Assembly: GCF_022809715.1 (NCBI RefSeq)
Contig: NZ_CP094461.1
Location: 496,001 to 560,000 of the forward strand
Length of the DNA stretch: 64,000 nt
Source: Burkholderia pyrrocinia
GTDB taxonomy: Bacteria > Pseudomonadota > Gammaproteobacteria > Burkholderiales > Burkholderiaceae
Reading direction: 5' to 3'
The position numbers and the translations under genes were made by a program. Position 1 is the stretch's first letter; every line of letters starts with the position of its first letter. The notes under the pieces are model-generated. The model was not told the origin of the DNA, searched no databases, and saw nothing but the letters and a program-made list of their open reading frames with translations. Below, piece by piece: positions 51,745 to 60,191 of the stretch.

Positions 51745-51772
51745 GTGTGACCAATATACAATATGGTCACAC
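51745..51772. promoter_or_regulatory. TetR operator 1: GTGTGACC-N12-GGTCACAC
   Basis: A palindrome with 8-bp perfect arms and a 12-nt AT-rich centre, in the gap between the divergent efflux channel gene and tetR. The same core (TGTGAC-N14-GTCACA) recurs at 52434-52459 ahead of the MFP-RND genes. It overlaps the -10 and the spacer of the channel-gene promoter, so binding should block it. Confidence 0.75.
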
Positions 51773-51780
51773 GTTGTCAA
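51753..51780 (-). promoter_or_regulatory. Sigma-70 promoter of the efflux channel gene
   Basis: On the minus strand TTGACA (51780-51775), a 16-nt spacer and TATATT (51758-51753). The elements are near consensus and lie inside operator 1, about 42 nt upstream of the ATG. Confidence 0.6.
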
Positions 51781-51808
51781 CTGACGAGTGAGGGACTAAG
51801 CTTGAGAC

Positions 51809-52426
51809 ATGAACAAACCGACTCCCTCCGCCTCCTCGTCCCGTGGCCCCTCGGACCACGAAGTTCGCGCCCAGATCGTCGACGCCGCAACGGAATACTT
51901 CAGCCGCTACGGCTACGAAAAGACCACCGTTTCCGACCTCGCGAAGGAAATCGGGTTTTCAAAAGCCTATATCTACAAATTTTTCGATTCCAAACAGGCG
52001 ATCGGTCAGGTCATCTGCGCGAATCGCCTCGCCGCGATGATTGCCGCAGTCAGGGAAAACATCGACGGCGCGCACAGTGCGACGGAAAAATTTCGCTGCA
52101 TGTTCAAGACTTTACTTGAAACCGGATGTCAGCTCTTCTTCCAGGATCGCAAGCTCTACGATATTGCCGCCGTGTCGGCCGAATCGCTCTGGCCATCTGT
52201 CCGGAGTTATGAGGACCAGATCCGGCAACTCATCGCCGATATCCTGCGGCTCGGACGCGAAACCGGCGAATTCGAACGCAAGACGCCGCCAGACGAGGCG
52301 GTGAATGCGATTTTTCTGGTGATGAAACCTTACTTCAGTCCCTTGCTGCTCCAGTACAACCTCGATGGCGCGGAAGAGGCGACGGCCCAACTCGCGAGCC
52401 TGGTACTCAGAAGTCTTGCTCCATGA
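51809..52426 (+). CDS. TetR-family repressor of the adjacent RND efflux genes
   Basis: 205 residues, ATG at 51809. The N-terminal HTH (about 20-66) has IVDAATEYFSRYGYEKTTVSDLA and FSKAYIYKFFDSKQ elements (positions about 24-46 and 49-62). The C-terminal ligand domain is generic. Two matching palindromes flank the gene, one upstream between it and the channel gene, one just downstream ahead of the MFP gene, so it very likely represses both efflux transcripts and itself. The inducer is unknown. Confidence 0.88.
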   Translation: MNKPTPSASSSRGPSDHEVRAQIVDAATEYFSRYGYEKTTVSDLAKEIGFSKAYIYKFFDSKQAIGQVICANRLAAMIAAVRENIDGAHSATEKFRCMFKTLLETGCQLFFQDRKLYDIAAVSAESLWPSVRSYEDQIRQLIADILRLGRETGEFERKTPPDEAVNAIFLVMKPYFSPLLLQYNLDGAEEATAQLASLVLRSLAP

Positions 52427-52433
52427 ATCTCGA

Positions 52434-52459
52434 TGTGACTATTGACTGATTTGGTCACA
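52434..52459. promoter_or_regulatory. TetR operator 2: TGTGACT-N12-GGTCACA
   Basis: Same arm sequence and the same 12-nt centre spacing as operator 1 (one arm mismatch), located between the tetR stop and the MFP start. It overlaps the -35 and spacer of the promoter at 52442-52470. Confidence 0.7.
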
Positions 52460-52470
52460 AGTATCAGAAT
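52442..52470 (+). promoter_or_regulatory. Sigma-70-like promoter for the MFP-RND genes
   Basis: TTGACT (52442-52447), a 17-nt spacer and CAGAAT (52465-52470), about 32 nt before the ATG at 52503. The -35 lies inside operator 2. Confidence 0.5.
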
Positions 52471-52502
52471 GAGACCTCCTGTTCTTTGCGAGAGGGGATC
52501 TC

Positions 52503-53624
52503 ATGTTCCGGCGCCATCGTCTTGTCTACACATTGGGCCTGGCTTCGCTTGCGCTCGCGGCATGCGGCGAGCATCCGGCCGCCGATCCGCGTACCGAGGC
52601 GCCACTTGTGCGTACGAGCGCCGTTCACGGCGCCGCGGGGGTGAGCCGGTCGTTTTCGGGTGTCGTCGGCGCCCGCGTTCAGAGCGATCTCGGTTTCCGG
52701 GTTCAGGGCAAGGTCATCGAGCGACTGGTCGACGCGGGCCAGACGGTCAAGCGCGGCCAGCCCCTGATGCGTATCGATCCGATCGATCTGGGACTGCAGG
52801 CCCGTGCGCAGCAGAAGCTCGTGGATGCCGCGCAGGCGCGGGCGACGCAGACAGCCGCCGACGAGGCGCGCTATCGGGATCTCGTCGCGGCAGGCGCGGT
52901 TTCGGCATCGACCTATGACCAGCTCAAGGCGGCCGCGGACTCCGCCAAGGCCCAGCTCGTCGCGGCGCAGGCGCAGGCCGTGCTCGCCAACAACGCGTCC
53001 GGATACGCCGTCGTCATGGCGGACGCCGACGGCGTGGTGGTCGAGACGCTGGCGGAGCCCGGCCAGGTCGTCGCGCCAGGACAAATCGTCGTGCGGCTCG
53101 CGCATGCCGGCCCCCGCGAGGCCGTCGTCCAGCTTCCCGAGACGCTGCGTCCCGCATCCGGCTCGATCGCCGAGGCGACGCTTTACGGCGCGGCCCAGAA
53201 GCCTGTTCCCGCCGTCCTGCGCCAGCTCTCCGACTCCGCCGATCGGCTGACGCGGACCTACGAGGCGAGGTACGTCCTCCAGGGCACGCTGTCGAATGCG
53301 CCGCTCGGCGCGACCGTGACGCTCGATCTCGCCGGCGACGGCGGCCACGCACCCGCCGCCATGGTGGTGCCGGTCGGCGCCGTGTTCGATCCGGGCACCG
53401 GCACCGGGGTCTGGACGGTCGACCGGGCCCAGTCGCGTGTGACCTGGCGCAAGGTGCGTGTCACCGCATTGAGCGACGACAGCGCGACGGTGACAGGCGA
53501 CCTTCGCGAGGGCGACCAGGTCGTCGCGCTCGGTGCCCAGTTGTTGCACGACGGAGAGCATGTGCGTCTCGCCAACGACAAGATGATCGCGGCATCCGTC
53601 TCCGCGCAAGGAGCGGCGCAATGA
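52503..53624 (+). CDS. RND efflux periplasmic adaptor (membrane fusion protein), lipoprotein
   Basis: 373 residues, ATG at 52503 after a GAGGGG site. The signal peptide ends at the lipobox LAAC. The order is typical for the HlyD/AcrA family: first half-lipoyl (GFRVQGKVIERLVDAGQTVKRGQPL, about 64-88), helical hairpin (about 95-155), second half-lipoyl (VMADADGVVVETLAEPGQVV), then beta-barrel and membrane-proximal domains. It bridges the inner-membrane pump and the outer-membrane channel. Its stop overlaps the RND start as ATGA, so the two are co-translated. Confidence 0.92.
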   Translation: MFRRHRLVYTLGLASLALAACGEHPAADPRTEAPLVRTSAVHGAAGVSRSFSGVVGARVQSDLGFRVQGKVIERLVDAGQTVKRGQPLMRIDPIDLGLQARAQQKLVDAAQARATQTAADEARYRDLVAAGAVSASTYDQLKAAADSAKAQLVAAQAQAVLANNASGYAVVMADADGVVVETLAEPGQVVAPGQIVVRLAHAGPREAVVQLPETLRPASGSIAEATLYGAAQKPVPAVLRQLSDSADRLTRTYEARYVLQGTLSNAPLGATVTLDLAGDGGHAPAAMVVPVGAVFDPGTGTGVWTVDRAQSRVTWRKVRVTALSDDSATVTGDLREGDQVVALGAQLLHDGEHVRLANDKMIAASVSAQGAAQ

Positions 53625-56600
53625 GCGGCTTCAATTTGTCGGCGCTTGCGGTGCGGGAGCGCTCGGTCACGCTGTTTCTGATCATCCTGATTTCGATCGC
53701 CGGCGTGATTGCTTTCCTAAAACTGGGGCGGGCCGAAGATCCGCCCTTTACCGTCAAGTCGATGACGGTCATTACGGCATGGCCCGGCGCGACCGCGCAG
53801 GAAATGCAGGACCAGGTGGCCGAGCCGCTCGAAAAGCGCATGCAGGAACTGCGCTGGTACGACCGGACCGAGACCTATACGCGTCCGGGGCTTGCCTTCA
53901 CCACCGTGACCTTGCTCGACAGCACGCCGCCCGCGGACGTGCCCGAGGAGTTCTATCAGGCGCGCAAGAAGCTGCACGACGAAGCGGGCAACCTGCCGCC
54001 CGGCGTGATCGGCCCGCTCGTCAACGATGAGTATTCCGACGTAACGTTCGCGCTGTTCGCGCTCAAGGCGAAAGGCGAGCCGCAACGATCGCTGGTGCGC
54101 GACGCCGAGGGCTTGCGCCAGCGGCTCCTTCATGTGCCGGGCGTCAAGAAGGTAAACATCATCGGCGAGCAGGCGGAACGGATCTATGTGTCGTTTTCGC
54201 ACGACCGGCTCGCGACGCTCGGCGTGACGCCTCAGGAAATCTTTGCCGCGTTGAACAACCAGAACGTTCTGACGCCGGCTGGTTCGATCGATACGGCGGG
54301 CGCGCAGGTCTTCATTCGTGTCGAAGGCGCCTTCGACAAGCTGCAGACCATTCGTGACACGCCGATCGTCGTTCAGGGCCGCACGCTGAAGCTCTCCGAT
54401 GTGGCGACCGTCGAACGCGGTTACGAAGACCCGGCCACGTTCCAGATTCGCAACAACGGCGAACCGGCGTTGCTGCTCGGCGTCGTGATGCGGGACGGCT
54501 GGAACGGGCTCAACCTCGGCAAGGCGCTCGACGCGGAGGTCGCATCGATCAATGCCGGGATGCCGCTGGGCATGAGCCTCGCGAAGGTGACCGACCAGGC
54601 CGTCAATATCCATTCGGCTGTCGACGAATTCATGGTCAAGTTCTTTGTCGCGCTGCTCGTGGTGATGGTCGTGAGCTTCGCGAGCATGGGATGGCGCGTC
54701 GGCATCGTCGTGTCGGCGGCAGTGCCGCTGACGCTCGCGGGGGTCTTCGTCGTGATGGCCGCCACGGGCAAGAGTTTCGACCGCATCACGCTCGGTTCGC
54801 TGATTCTCGCGCTGGGCCTGCTCGTCGACGACGCGATCATCGCCATCGAAATGATGGTCGTGAAAATGGAGGAGGGCTATAACCGCGTCCAGGCGTCGGC
54901 TTACGCCTGGAGCCACACGGCCGCGCCGATGCTGTCGGGCACGCTGGTCACGGCGGTCGGCTTCATGCCGAACGGCTTCGCGCGCTCGACGGCCGGCGAA
55001 TACACGAGCAACATGTTCTGGATCGTCGGCATCGCGTTGATCACGTCGTGGGTCGTGGCCGTCGTCTTCACACCGTACCTCGGCGTCAAGCTGTTACCCG
55101 ACATTGCCGTGATCGAAGGCGGCCACGAGGCGATCTACAACACGCGGAACTACCAGCGTTTTCGCCGTTTCCTCGGGCGCGTGATCGGCCGCAAGTGGAT
55201 GGTCGCCGGGATCGTGGTGGCGTCGTTCGTCGTCGCCGTGATGGGCATGGGACTGGTGAAGAAGCAGTTCTTCCCGACGTCCGATCGCCCGGAAGTGCTC
55301 GTCGAAGTGCAGATGCCCTATGGGACTTCGATCGAGCAGACCGCGTCGGCAACGGAAAAGGTCGAGGCATGGCTCGCGAAGCAGCCGGAAGCGCAGATCG
55401 TGACCTCGTACATCGGGCAGGGCGCTCCGCGCTTCTATCTGGCCATGTCCCCGGAGCTGCCGGATTCGTCCTTCTCGAAGATCGTGATCCGCACGAACGC
55501 TGAGCACCAGCGGGAAGCGCTCAAATTCCGTCTGCGCAAGGTCGTCGCCGAAGGATTGGTGCCCGGGGCGCAGGTTCGCGTCACGCAGCTGGTGTTCGGC
55601 CCTTACTCGCCTTACCCCGTTGCGTTCAGGGTCGTGGGCCCGGACGCGGGGACGTTGCGCACCATCGCCGCGCAGGTCGAGCGGACCATGAACGCCAGCC
55701 CGATGATGCGAACGGTGAACGCCGACTGGGGGCCGCGCGTTCCCACCGTGCATTTCACGCTCGATCAAAATCGTCTCGGGTCGTTCGGGCTGACGTCCAG
55801 CTCGGTCGCGCAGCAACTGCAATTCCTGCTGACCGGAATTCCCGTCACGCACGTGCGCGAGGACATTCGTTCGGTGGAGCTGGTCGCGCGTTCGGCGGGA
55901 GACACCCGGCTCGACCCGCAACGGATCGGAGGATTCACGCTGATCGGTAACGCAGGGCAGCGGGTGCCGCTCTCGCAGGTCGGCAAGGTCGACATCCGCA
56001 TGGAGGATCCGATCCTGCGCCGTCGCGATCGAACGCCGACGATCACCGTGCGTGGCGATATCGCCGAAGGATTGCAACCGCCCGACGTGTCGACCGCGAT
56101 GCTTGCGCAATTGCAGCCCATCATCGCGAAGCTGCCGGGCGGCTACCGGATCGAGGAGGCCGGCTCCATCGAGGAGGCCAACAAGGCGACCAATGCGCTC
56201 GCGCCGCTGTTCCCGATCATGATTGCGCTGACGCTGCTCATCATCATTTTCCAGACGCGCTCGATTGCCGCGACCATGATGGTGTTCGCGACCAGTCCGC
56301 TGGGTTTGATCGGCGTGGTGCCGACGCTCCTGCTGTTCAATCAGCCCTTCGGCATCAACGCATTGGTGGGGCTCATTGCGCTCTCCGGCATCCTGATGCG
56401 CAACACGCTGATCCTGATCGGCCAGATCGAAGAGAACACGCGTGCGGGCATGGCGCCGTTCGATGCGGTAGTGGAGGCCACCCTGCAGCGCTCGAGGCCC
56501 GTGATCCTGACTGCGGTTGCCGCGATGCTTGCGTTCATTCCGCTGACCCATTCCGTGTTCTGGGGCACGCTGGCTTATACGCTGATCGGAGGAACTTTCG

Positions 56601-56719
56601 CCGGAACGATACTGACGTTGGTGTTTCTGCCAGCTATGTACTCGATCTGGTTCAAGATCCGGCCCGGGGCAGAGGAAAGCCACTCTGCGCTCGAACCCAG
56701 TGCCAGCGTGACTTCGTAG
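53621..56719 (+). CDS. RND-family efflux permease
   Basis: 1032 residues, the usual length for an RND pump. Twelve membrane segments in the standard 1+5+1+5 arrangement around two large periplasmic loops; the proton-relay Asp pair is in LLVDDAIIAIEMM in TM4. Similar in type to the less-studied AcrB-like pumps in which the channel gene is separate. Substrate range unknown. Under the TetR repressor encoded upstream. An antibiotic, a solvent or a self-made alkylquinoline are all conceivable substrates; none is shown. Confidence 0.93.
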   Translation: MSGFNLSALAVRERSVTLFLIILISIAGVIAFLKLGRAEDPPFTVKSMTVITAWPGATAQEMQDQVAEPLEKRMQELRWYDRTETYTRPGLAFTTVTLLDSTPPADVPEEFYQARKKLHDEAGNLPPGVIGPLVNDEYSDVTFALFALKAKGEPQRSLVRDAEGLRQRLLHVPGVKKVNIIGEQAERIYVSFSHDRLATLGVTPQEIFAALNNQNVLTPAGSIDTAGAQVFIRVEGAFDKLQTIRDTPIVVQGRTLKLSDVATVERGYEDPATFQIRNNGEPALLLGVVMRDGWNGLNLGKALDAEVASINAGMPLGMSLAKVTDQAVNIHSAVDEFMVKFFVALLVVMVVSFASMGWRVGIVVSAAVPLTLAGVFVVMAATGKSFDRITLGSLILALGLLVDDAIIAIEMMVVKMEEGYNRVQASAYAWSHTAAPMLSGTLVTAVGFMPNGFARSTAGEYTSNMFWIVGIALITSWVVAVVFTPYLGVKLLPDIAVIEGGHEAIYNTRNYQRFRRFLGRVIGRKWMVAGIVVASFVVAVMGMGLVKKQFFPTSDRPEVLVEVQMPYGTSIEQTASATEKVEAWLAKQPEAQIVTSYIGQGAPRFYLAMSPELPDSSFSKIVIRTNAEHQREALKFRLRKVVAEGLVPGAQVRVTQLVFGPYSPYPVAFRVVGPDAGTLRTIAAQVERTMNASPMMRTVNADWGPRVPTVHFTLDQNRLGSFGLTSSSVAQQLQFLLTGIPVTHVREDIRSVELVARSAGDTRLDPQRIGGFTLIGNAGQRVPLSQVGKVDIRMEDPILRRRDRTPTITVRGDIAEGLQPPDVSTAMLAQLQPIIAKLPGGYRIEEAGSIEEANKATNALAPLFPIMIALTLLIIIFQTRSIAATMMVFATSPLGLIGVVPTLLLFNQPFGINALVGLIALSGILMRNTLILIGQIEENTRAGMAPFDAVVEATLQRSRPVILTAVAAMLAFIPLTHSVFWGTLAYTLIGGTFAGTILTLVFLPAMYSIWFKIRPGAEESHSALEPSASVTS

Positions 56720-57187
56720 ACATGTGCGCTCCGGGTGATGATGGTCTCGCCCGGGGGCCGTCGATGTGAACCAGCAACACGACGCGTCCGGCCGGAAAGC
56801 AACTCCGCGCAATGGCCACGCTTCATTTTTCCGGTTCTCGGCGAGCTCATCGCAGCCTCCGGCGCCGGATACCCGGCGGCCGAACAGCTTACGCGGCACG
56901 AAAGCGGACATTTCTATGTAGCCACTACAACCAAAAAAATCGATCATCAGCATTATGTAAAATCAAAGGCTAACAAACTTCAGCATCGGTCACGATTGCA
57001 TTCCTCGACGTTGGCGATATCGTGATCTGCGGCCTCTCGGATTGCAGCCTAATGGGCACGAGTTAGCACTGCACCAGCTTCAATCATTTGCCCGCCGTCC
57101 CAAACTGGCTGCGCCATGCCGATTCCGCAAAGTCCATTAATACCGCGCATCAATACGCTACGCCGTGACTCAGATTCTGGTGACCGG
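56720..57187. other. Intergenic region, about 470 nt, downstream of the RND gene
   Basis: No supported gene. Just after the RND stop a GC-rich inverted repeat (CCGGGTGA / TCGCCCGG, 56731-56754) could act as a weak terminator but lacks a T-tract. The stretch 56930-57010 is AT-richer than its surroundings. Confidence 0.4.
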
Positions 57188-57832
57188 CTACCCACTCGAG
57201 CTCGGGGAGCAACTATCGTTGCGCTTGCGCGTAGTTGCGCGCATTTTCGCAGTCGAGCACACAGGCGGACTCAGCGACGCGCGGATCTCGTTGCGGCAAG
57301 CCGCCAGAATCTCGTCGGCCAGCGGCGAATCGTCCGGGCAGGCGCGCGACAAGACAATGGCGCCGACCGCATGAGCAAATATGTCGAGCAACTTGGCTCG
57401 CCCCTGCCCTGAGTCTGCACCGTTCAATACAGCGCCCTCGCCGCTCAACGCAGCCAACAAGCTTTCGATGCCGTCCGCGAACGTCGACCGGACCACTTCC
57501 GGCTGACGTGCGGCGTCGCCGCCCAGTGCCGCCATGGTGCATCCGGTGGACCGGGCGTCGCGGTGCTCACGCGAGACATACTGCTCGACGAACTGCAAGG
57601 GATCTACCCCCACGGTGAGCGCTGCTGTCTGCGCCATGCCGCAGGCGGCCGACTCCGCCATTAGATCCGTCTTGGAGCCGAACTGCCGGTAGAAGCCTCC
57701 GTGCGTGAATCCAGCCGCAGCCATGAGATCCGCGACTCCGACCCCATCGTAGCCCCGTTCGCGAAACAACTTGGACGCTGTCTCGACAACCAGCGCCCGG
57801 TTCGCCTGCGCTTGCGCCTTGGTGACCTTCAT
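57188..57832 (-). CDS. TetR/AcrR-family regulator
   Basis: 214 residues, ATG at 57832. The HTH has VADLMAAAGFTHGGFYRQFGSK (about 32-53), the THGGFY form of the small TetR group that typically controls adjacent oxidoreductase genes. It is divergent from the plus-strand island that begins at 57961; the 128-nt gap holds a promoter-like TTGACA and a palindrome. The last approximately 20 residues, rich in Ser, Arg and Lys, look unlike family ends and may reflect a late frameshift. Confidence 0.85.
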   Translation of the reverse strand: MKVTKAQAQANRALVVETASKLFRERGYDGVGVADLMAAAGFTHGGFYRQFGSKTDLMAESAACGMAQTAALTVGVDPLQFVEQYVSREHRDARSTGCTMAALGGDAARQPEVVRSTFADGIESLLAALSGEGAVLNGADSGQGRAKLLDIFAHAVGAIVLSRACPDDSPLADEILAACRNEIRASLSPPVCSTAKMRATTRKRNDSCSPSSSG

Positions 57833-57899
57833 GTTTACCGCCGTGAATTCATGACTGCTAGGCCGTCACTATACATTGATGTCACTCAAAATCAAAACG

Positions 57900-57930
57900 T
57901 TGACATATTAGATTATGATCGTCATCATAA
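57900..57930 (+). promoter_or_regulatory. Promoter/operator: TTGACA and palindrome TTATGAT-CGTC-ATCATAA
   Basis: A consensus -35 (TTGACA, 57900-57905) is followed by a perfect 7-bp inverted repeat with a 4-nt centre (57913-57930), which covers the expected -10 position. It lies between the divergent tetR and the plus-strand genes, so it is the likely operator of that TetR regulator. Confidence 0.55.
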
Positions 57931-57960
57931 CGGTAATTCAACACGACGAGCAACTGCGCC

Positions 57961-58050
57961 ATGACCGAGAGGACGCTTTTTGAGCCATACACCCTGGGCG
58001 GCCTGACCCTTGCCAATCGCATCGTTATGGCACCGCTGACGCGTATCTGA
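57961..58050 (+). pseudogene. 5' remnant of an Old Yellow Enzyme (NADH:flavin oxidoreductase) gene
   Basis: Starts MTERTLFEPYTLGG and reaches LANRIVMAPLTR, the unmistakable N-terminus of NemA/OYE flavoenzymes, then stops after 29 residues. The rest of the approximately 360-residue enzyme is missing; the sequence passes straight into the 3' end of a hydrolase gene in another frame. A deletion joined two genes here. The start sits just downstream of the operator at 57913-57930, so the promoter now drives the scar and the genes beyond it. Confidence 0.8.
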
Positions 58051-58256
58051 AAGAGATTAAGCAGCCCACGCTGGTGGTCAATGGACGCGAGGACATCATG
58101 GTGCCGAGCATCAACTCGTTCACACTGCAGCAGCACATCCCGAACGCCCAGCTGATCCTGGGCCCGGACTCGGGACACGGCTCGCAGTTCCAATATCCCG
58201 AGCCGTTTGTCGCCCACACGGCCCTGTTCCTGGATCAGCCGGGCCCTGCGTCCTGA
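58038..58256 (+). pseudogene. 3' remnant of an alpha/beta hydrolase gene
   Basis: About 72 codons reading AYLKEIKQPTLVVNG and onward to the stop at 58256, equivalent to the last quarter of the intact hydrolase at 60192-61037 (AYLRGIQQPTFILNG there; then VPSINSF / IPTVNSF and DSGHGSQFQYP / DAGHGAQFQYP). The catalytic Asp and His regions remain but the Ser half is gone. It is fused out of frame to the OYE remnant. Confidence 0.8.
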
Positions 58257-58330
58257 GCGGGCACCAAAGATCTGCTTCTGGCGCAATCACCACTGCCCAA
58301 TCCAACCTGACACCGACAAGGAATCAAATC

Positions 58331-59119
58331 ATGAGCACACTGCCTACCGTCCTCATCACCGGCGCCTCCAGCGGTATCGGTGCCACCTACGCCGAACGCT
58401 TCGCCAAACGCGGCCACAAGCTCGTGCTCGTCGCCCGCGACAAGGCGCGACTGGAAGCCTTGGCCGACCGCTTGCGCGCTGAAGCCAAGGTGTCCATCGA
58501 CGTGCTGCCGGCCGATCTCAACCAAGAGGCCGACATCGCTGCGGTCGAAGCACAACTGCGTGACGATGCCAGCATCGGCGTCCTGATCAACAACGCCGGC
58601 ACAGCACAGTCCGGTGGCTTCCTGCAGCAATCGGCCGAGAGCATCGAGCGGCTGATCGGGCTCAACACCACCGCGCTGACGCGCCTGGCTGCCGCAGTCG
58701 CGCCGCGATTCGCCCAGGCGGGCATCGGTGCGATCGTCAACATCGGTTCGGTGGTGGGTTTCGCACCCGAGTTCGGCATGTCGATCTACGGTGCGACCAA
58801 GGCGTTCGTACTGTTCCTATCGCAGGGCCTGAACCTGGAACTGGGTTCCAAGGGCGTGTACGTGCAGGCCGTTCTACCGGCGGGCACCCGCACCGAGATT
58901 TGGGACCGCGCCGGTATCGACGTCAAGACGCTCCCCGACTTGATGGACGTGGGCGAGCTGGTCGATGCGGCGCTCGTCGGCTTCGATCGCCGCGAACTGG
59001 TCACGATCCCGCCGCTGCATGCCGCCGAGCGCTGGGACGCGCTGGACCGCGCACGCCAGACGCTGCTGGGCGACATTCGCCAGGCCCACGCGGCCGAGCG
59101 CTATCGATCGCACGACTGA
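58331..59119 (+). CDS. SDR-family NAD(P)-dependent oxidoreductase
   Basis: 262 residues, ATG at 58331. TGASSGIGATYAERFA cofactor motif, RDKAR after beta-2 (NADP preference), NNAGTA, catalytic Ser in NIGSVVGF and YGATKAF. The group is the DltE/YqjQ-like short-chain dehydrogenases of uncertain substrate. Plus strand, part of a run of genes with two hydrolases and a flavoenzyme under the 57900-57930 promoter region. Confidence 0.85.
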   Translation: MSTLPTVLITGASSGIGATYAERFAKRGHKLVLVARDKARLEALADRLRAEAKVSIDVLPADLNQEADIAAVEAQLRDDASIGVLINNAGTAQSGGFLQQSAESIERLIGLNTTALTRLAAAVAPRFAQAGIGAIVNIGSVVGFAPEFGMSIYGATKAFVLFLSQGLNLELGSKGVYVQAVLPAGTRTEIWDRAGIDVKTLPDLMDVGELVDAALVGFDRRELVTIPPLHAAERWDALDRARQTLLGDIRQAHAAERYRSHD

Positions 59120-59170
59120 TTCTCGCCTCTTGTTTCTCGCCGAGCCTTCGCCCATTCCAATGGAGACAGC

Positions 59171-60133
59171 ATGTCTTATCTGTCACGAGCAGCAGGCCTG
59201 TGCCTGATCGCGTTGTCCGTAGCGCTGCTGTCCGCATGCGCCACGGCCGACAAGTCGCCTACGGCACCAAGCATCGCCATCGCAGCCACTGTGCAGAGCG
59301 TGTCGTGGAAGAACGTGCCCACGCAGGTCATCTCGGCCGACGGTGTGGACTTCGCCTACCGCGAACTGGGCCAGGACAACGGTGGCACGCCCGTGATCTT
59401 TCTGGTCCACTTGGCGGGCGTTATGGACAACTGGGATCCTCGAGTGGTGGACGGCATCGCCGCGAAGCATCACGTGGTCGCGTTCGACAACCGCGGCATT
59501 GGTGCGTCCACGGGCAAGCCGGCCGACACCATCGAGAAAATGGCGGACGACGCCATCACCTTCATCAAGGCCAAAGGCTTCAAGCAGGTTGACCTTTTCG
59601 GCTTCTCGATGGGCGGGATGGTCGCGCAGGAGATTGTGTTGAAGGAACCTCAACTCGTGCGCAAGCTGATCCTGACGGGCACTGGCCCCGCGGGCGGTCC
59701 CGGCATCAGCACCGTTGCGAGAGTGGCGAACTACGACCTGATACGCGCGATGTTCACCGGCCAAGACCCGAAGCAGTATCTCTTCTTCACGCGTACGCCC
59801 AATGGTATCGCGGCCGGCAAGGCCTTCCTGCAACGCCTGCAGGAACGCACGGAGAACCGAGACAAGAGTATTACCGTGGGCGCCTACATGGCCCAGCTTC
59901 GGGCGCTCAAAGCGTGGGGACAGAAGCACCCGGCCGATCTTTCGGTGGTAAAGCAGCCCGCACTGGTAGCCAACGGCGATGACGATCGGATGGTCCCGAC
60001 CAGTAATACCTACGACCTCGCCAAGCGCCTGCCGAACAGCGAACTGATCATCTACCCCGACGCCGGCCATGGGGGGATCTTCCAGTACCACGAGGATTTC
60101 GTGCCGAAGGCGCTCGCCTTCTTGGCGAAGTGA
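59171..60133 (+). CDS. Alpha/beta hydrolase with lipoprotein-type signal peptide
   Basis: 320 residues, ATG at 59171. The first 23 residues form a signal peptide with lipobox LLSAC, so the protein is exported and lipid-anchored, unlike its cytosolic paralogue next door. Ser in GFSMGGM, Asp in NGDDDRMVP, His in DAGHGG; FDNRGIGASTGKP precedes the nucleophile elbow. The substrate is unknown; the family includes esterases and C-C bond hydrolases. Confidence 0.85.
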   Translation: MSYLSRAAGLCLIALSVALLSACATADKSPTAPSIAIAATVQSVSWKNVPTQVISADGVDFAYRELGQDNGGTPVIFLVHLAGVMDNWDPRVVDGIAAKHHVVAFDNRGIGASTGKPADTIEKMADDAITFIKAKGFKQVDLFGFSMGGMVAQEIVLKEPQLVRKLILTGTGPAGGPGISTVARVANYDLIRAMFTGQDPKQYLFFTRTPNGIAAGKAFLQRLQERTENRDKSITVGAYMAQLRALKAWGQKHPADLSVVKQPALVANGDDDRMVPTSNTYDLAKRLPNSELIIYPDAGHGGIFQYHEDFVPKALAFLAK

Positions 60134-60191
60134 CCCTGAGCCGGACGGAAACGGCCTCGCCGTCGCGCTCCTAAGATAGAAGGACACTGCA

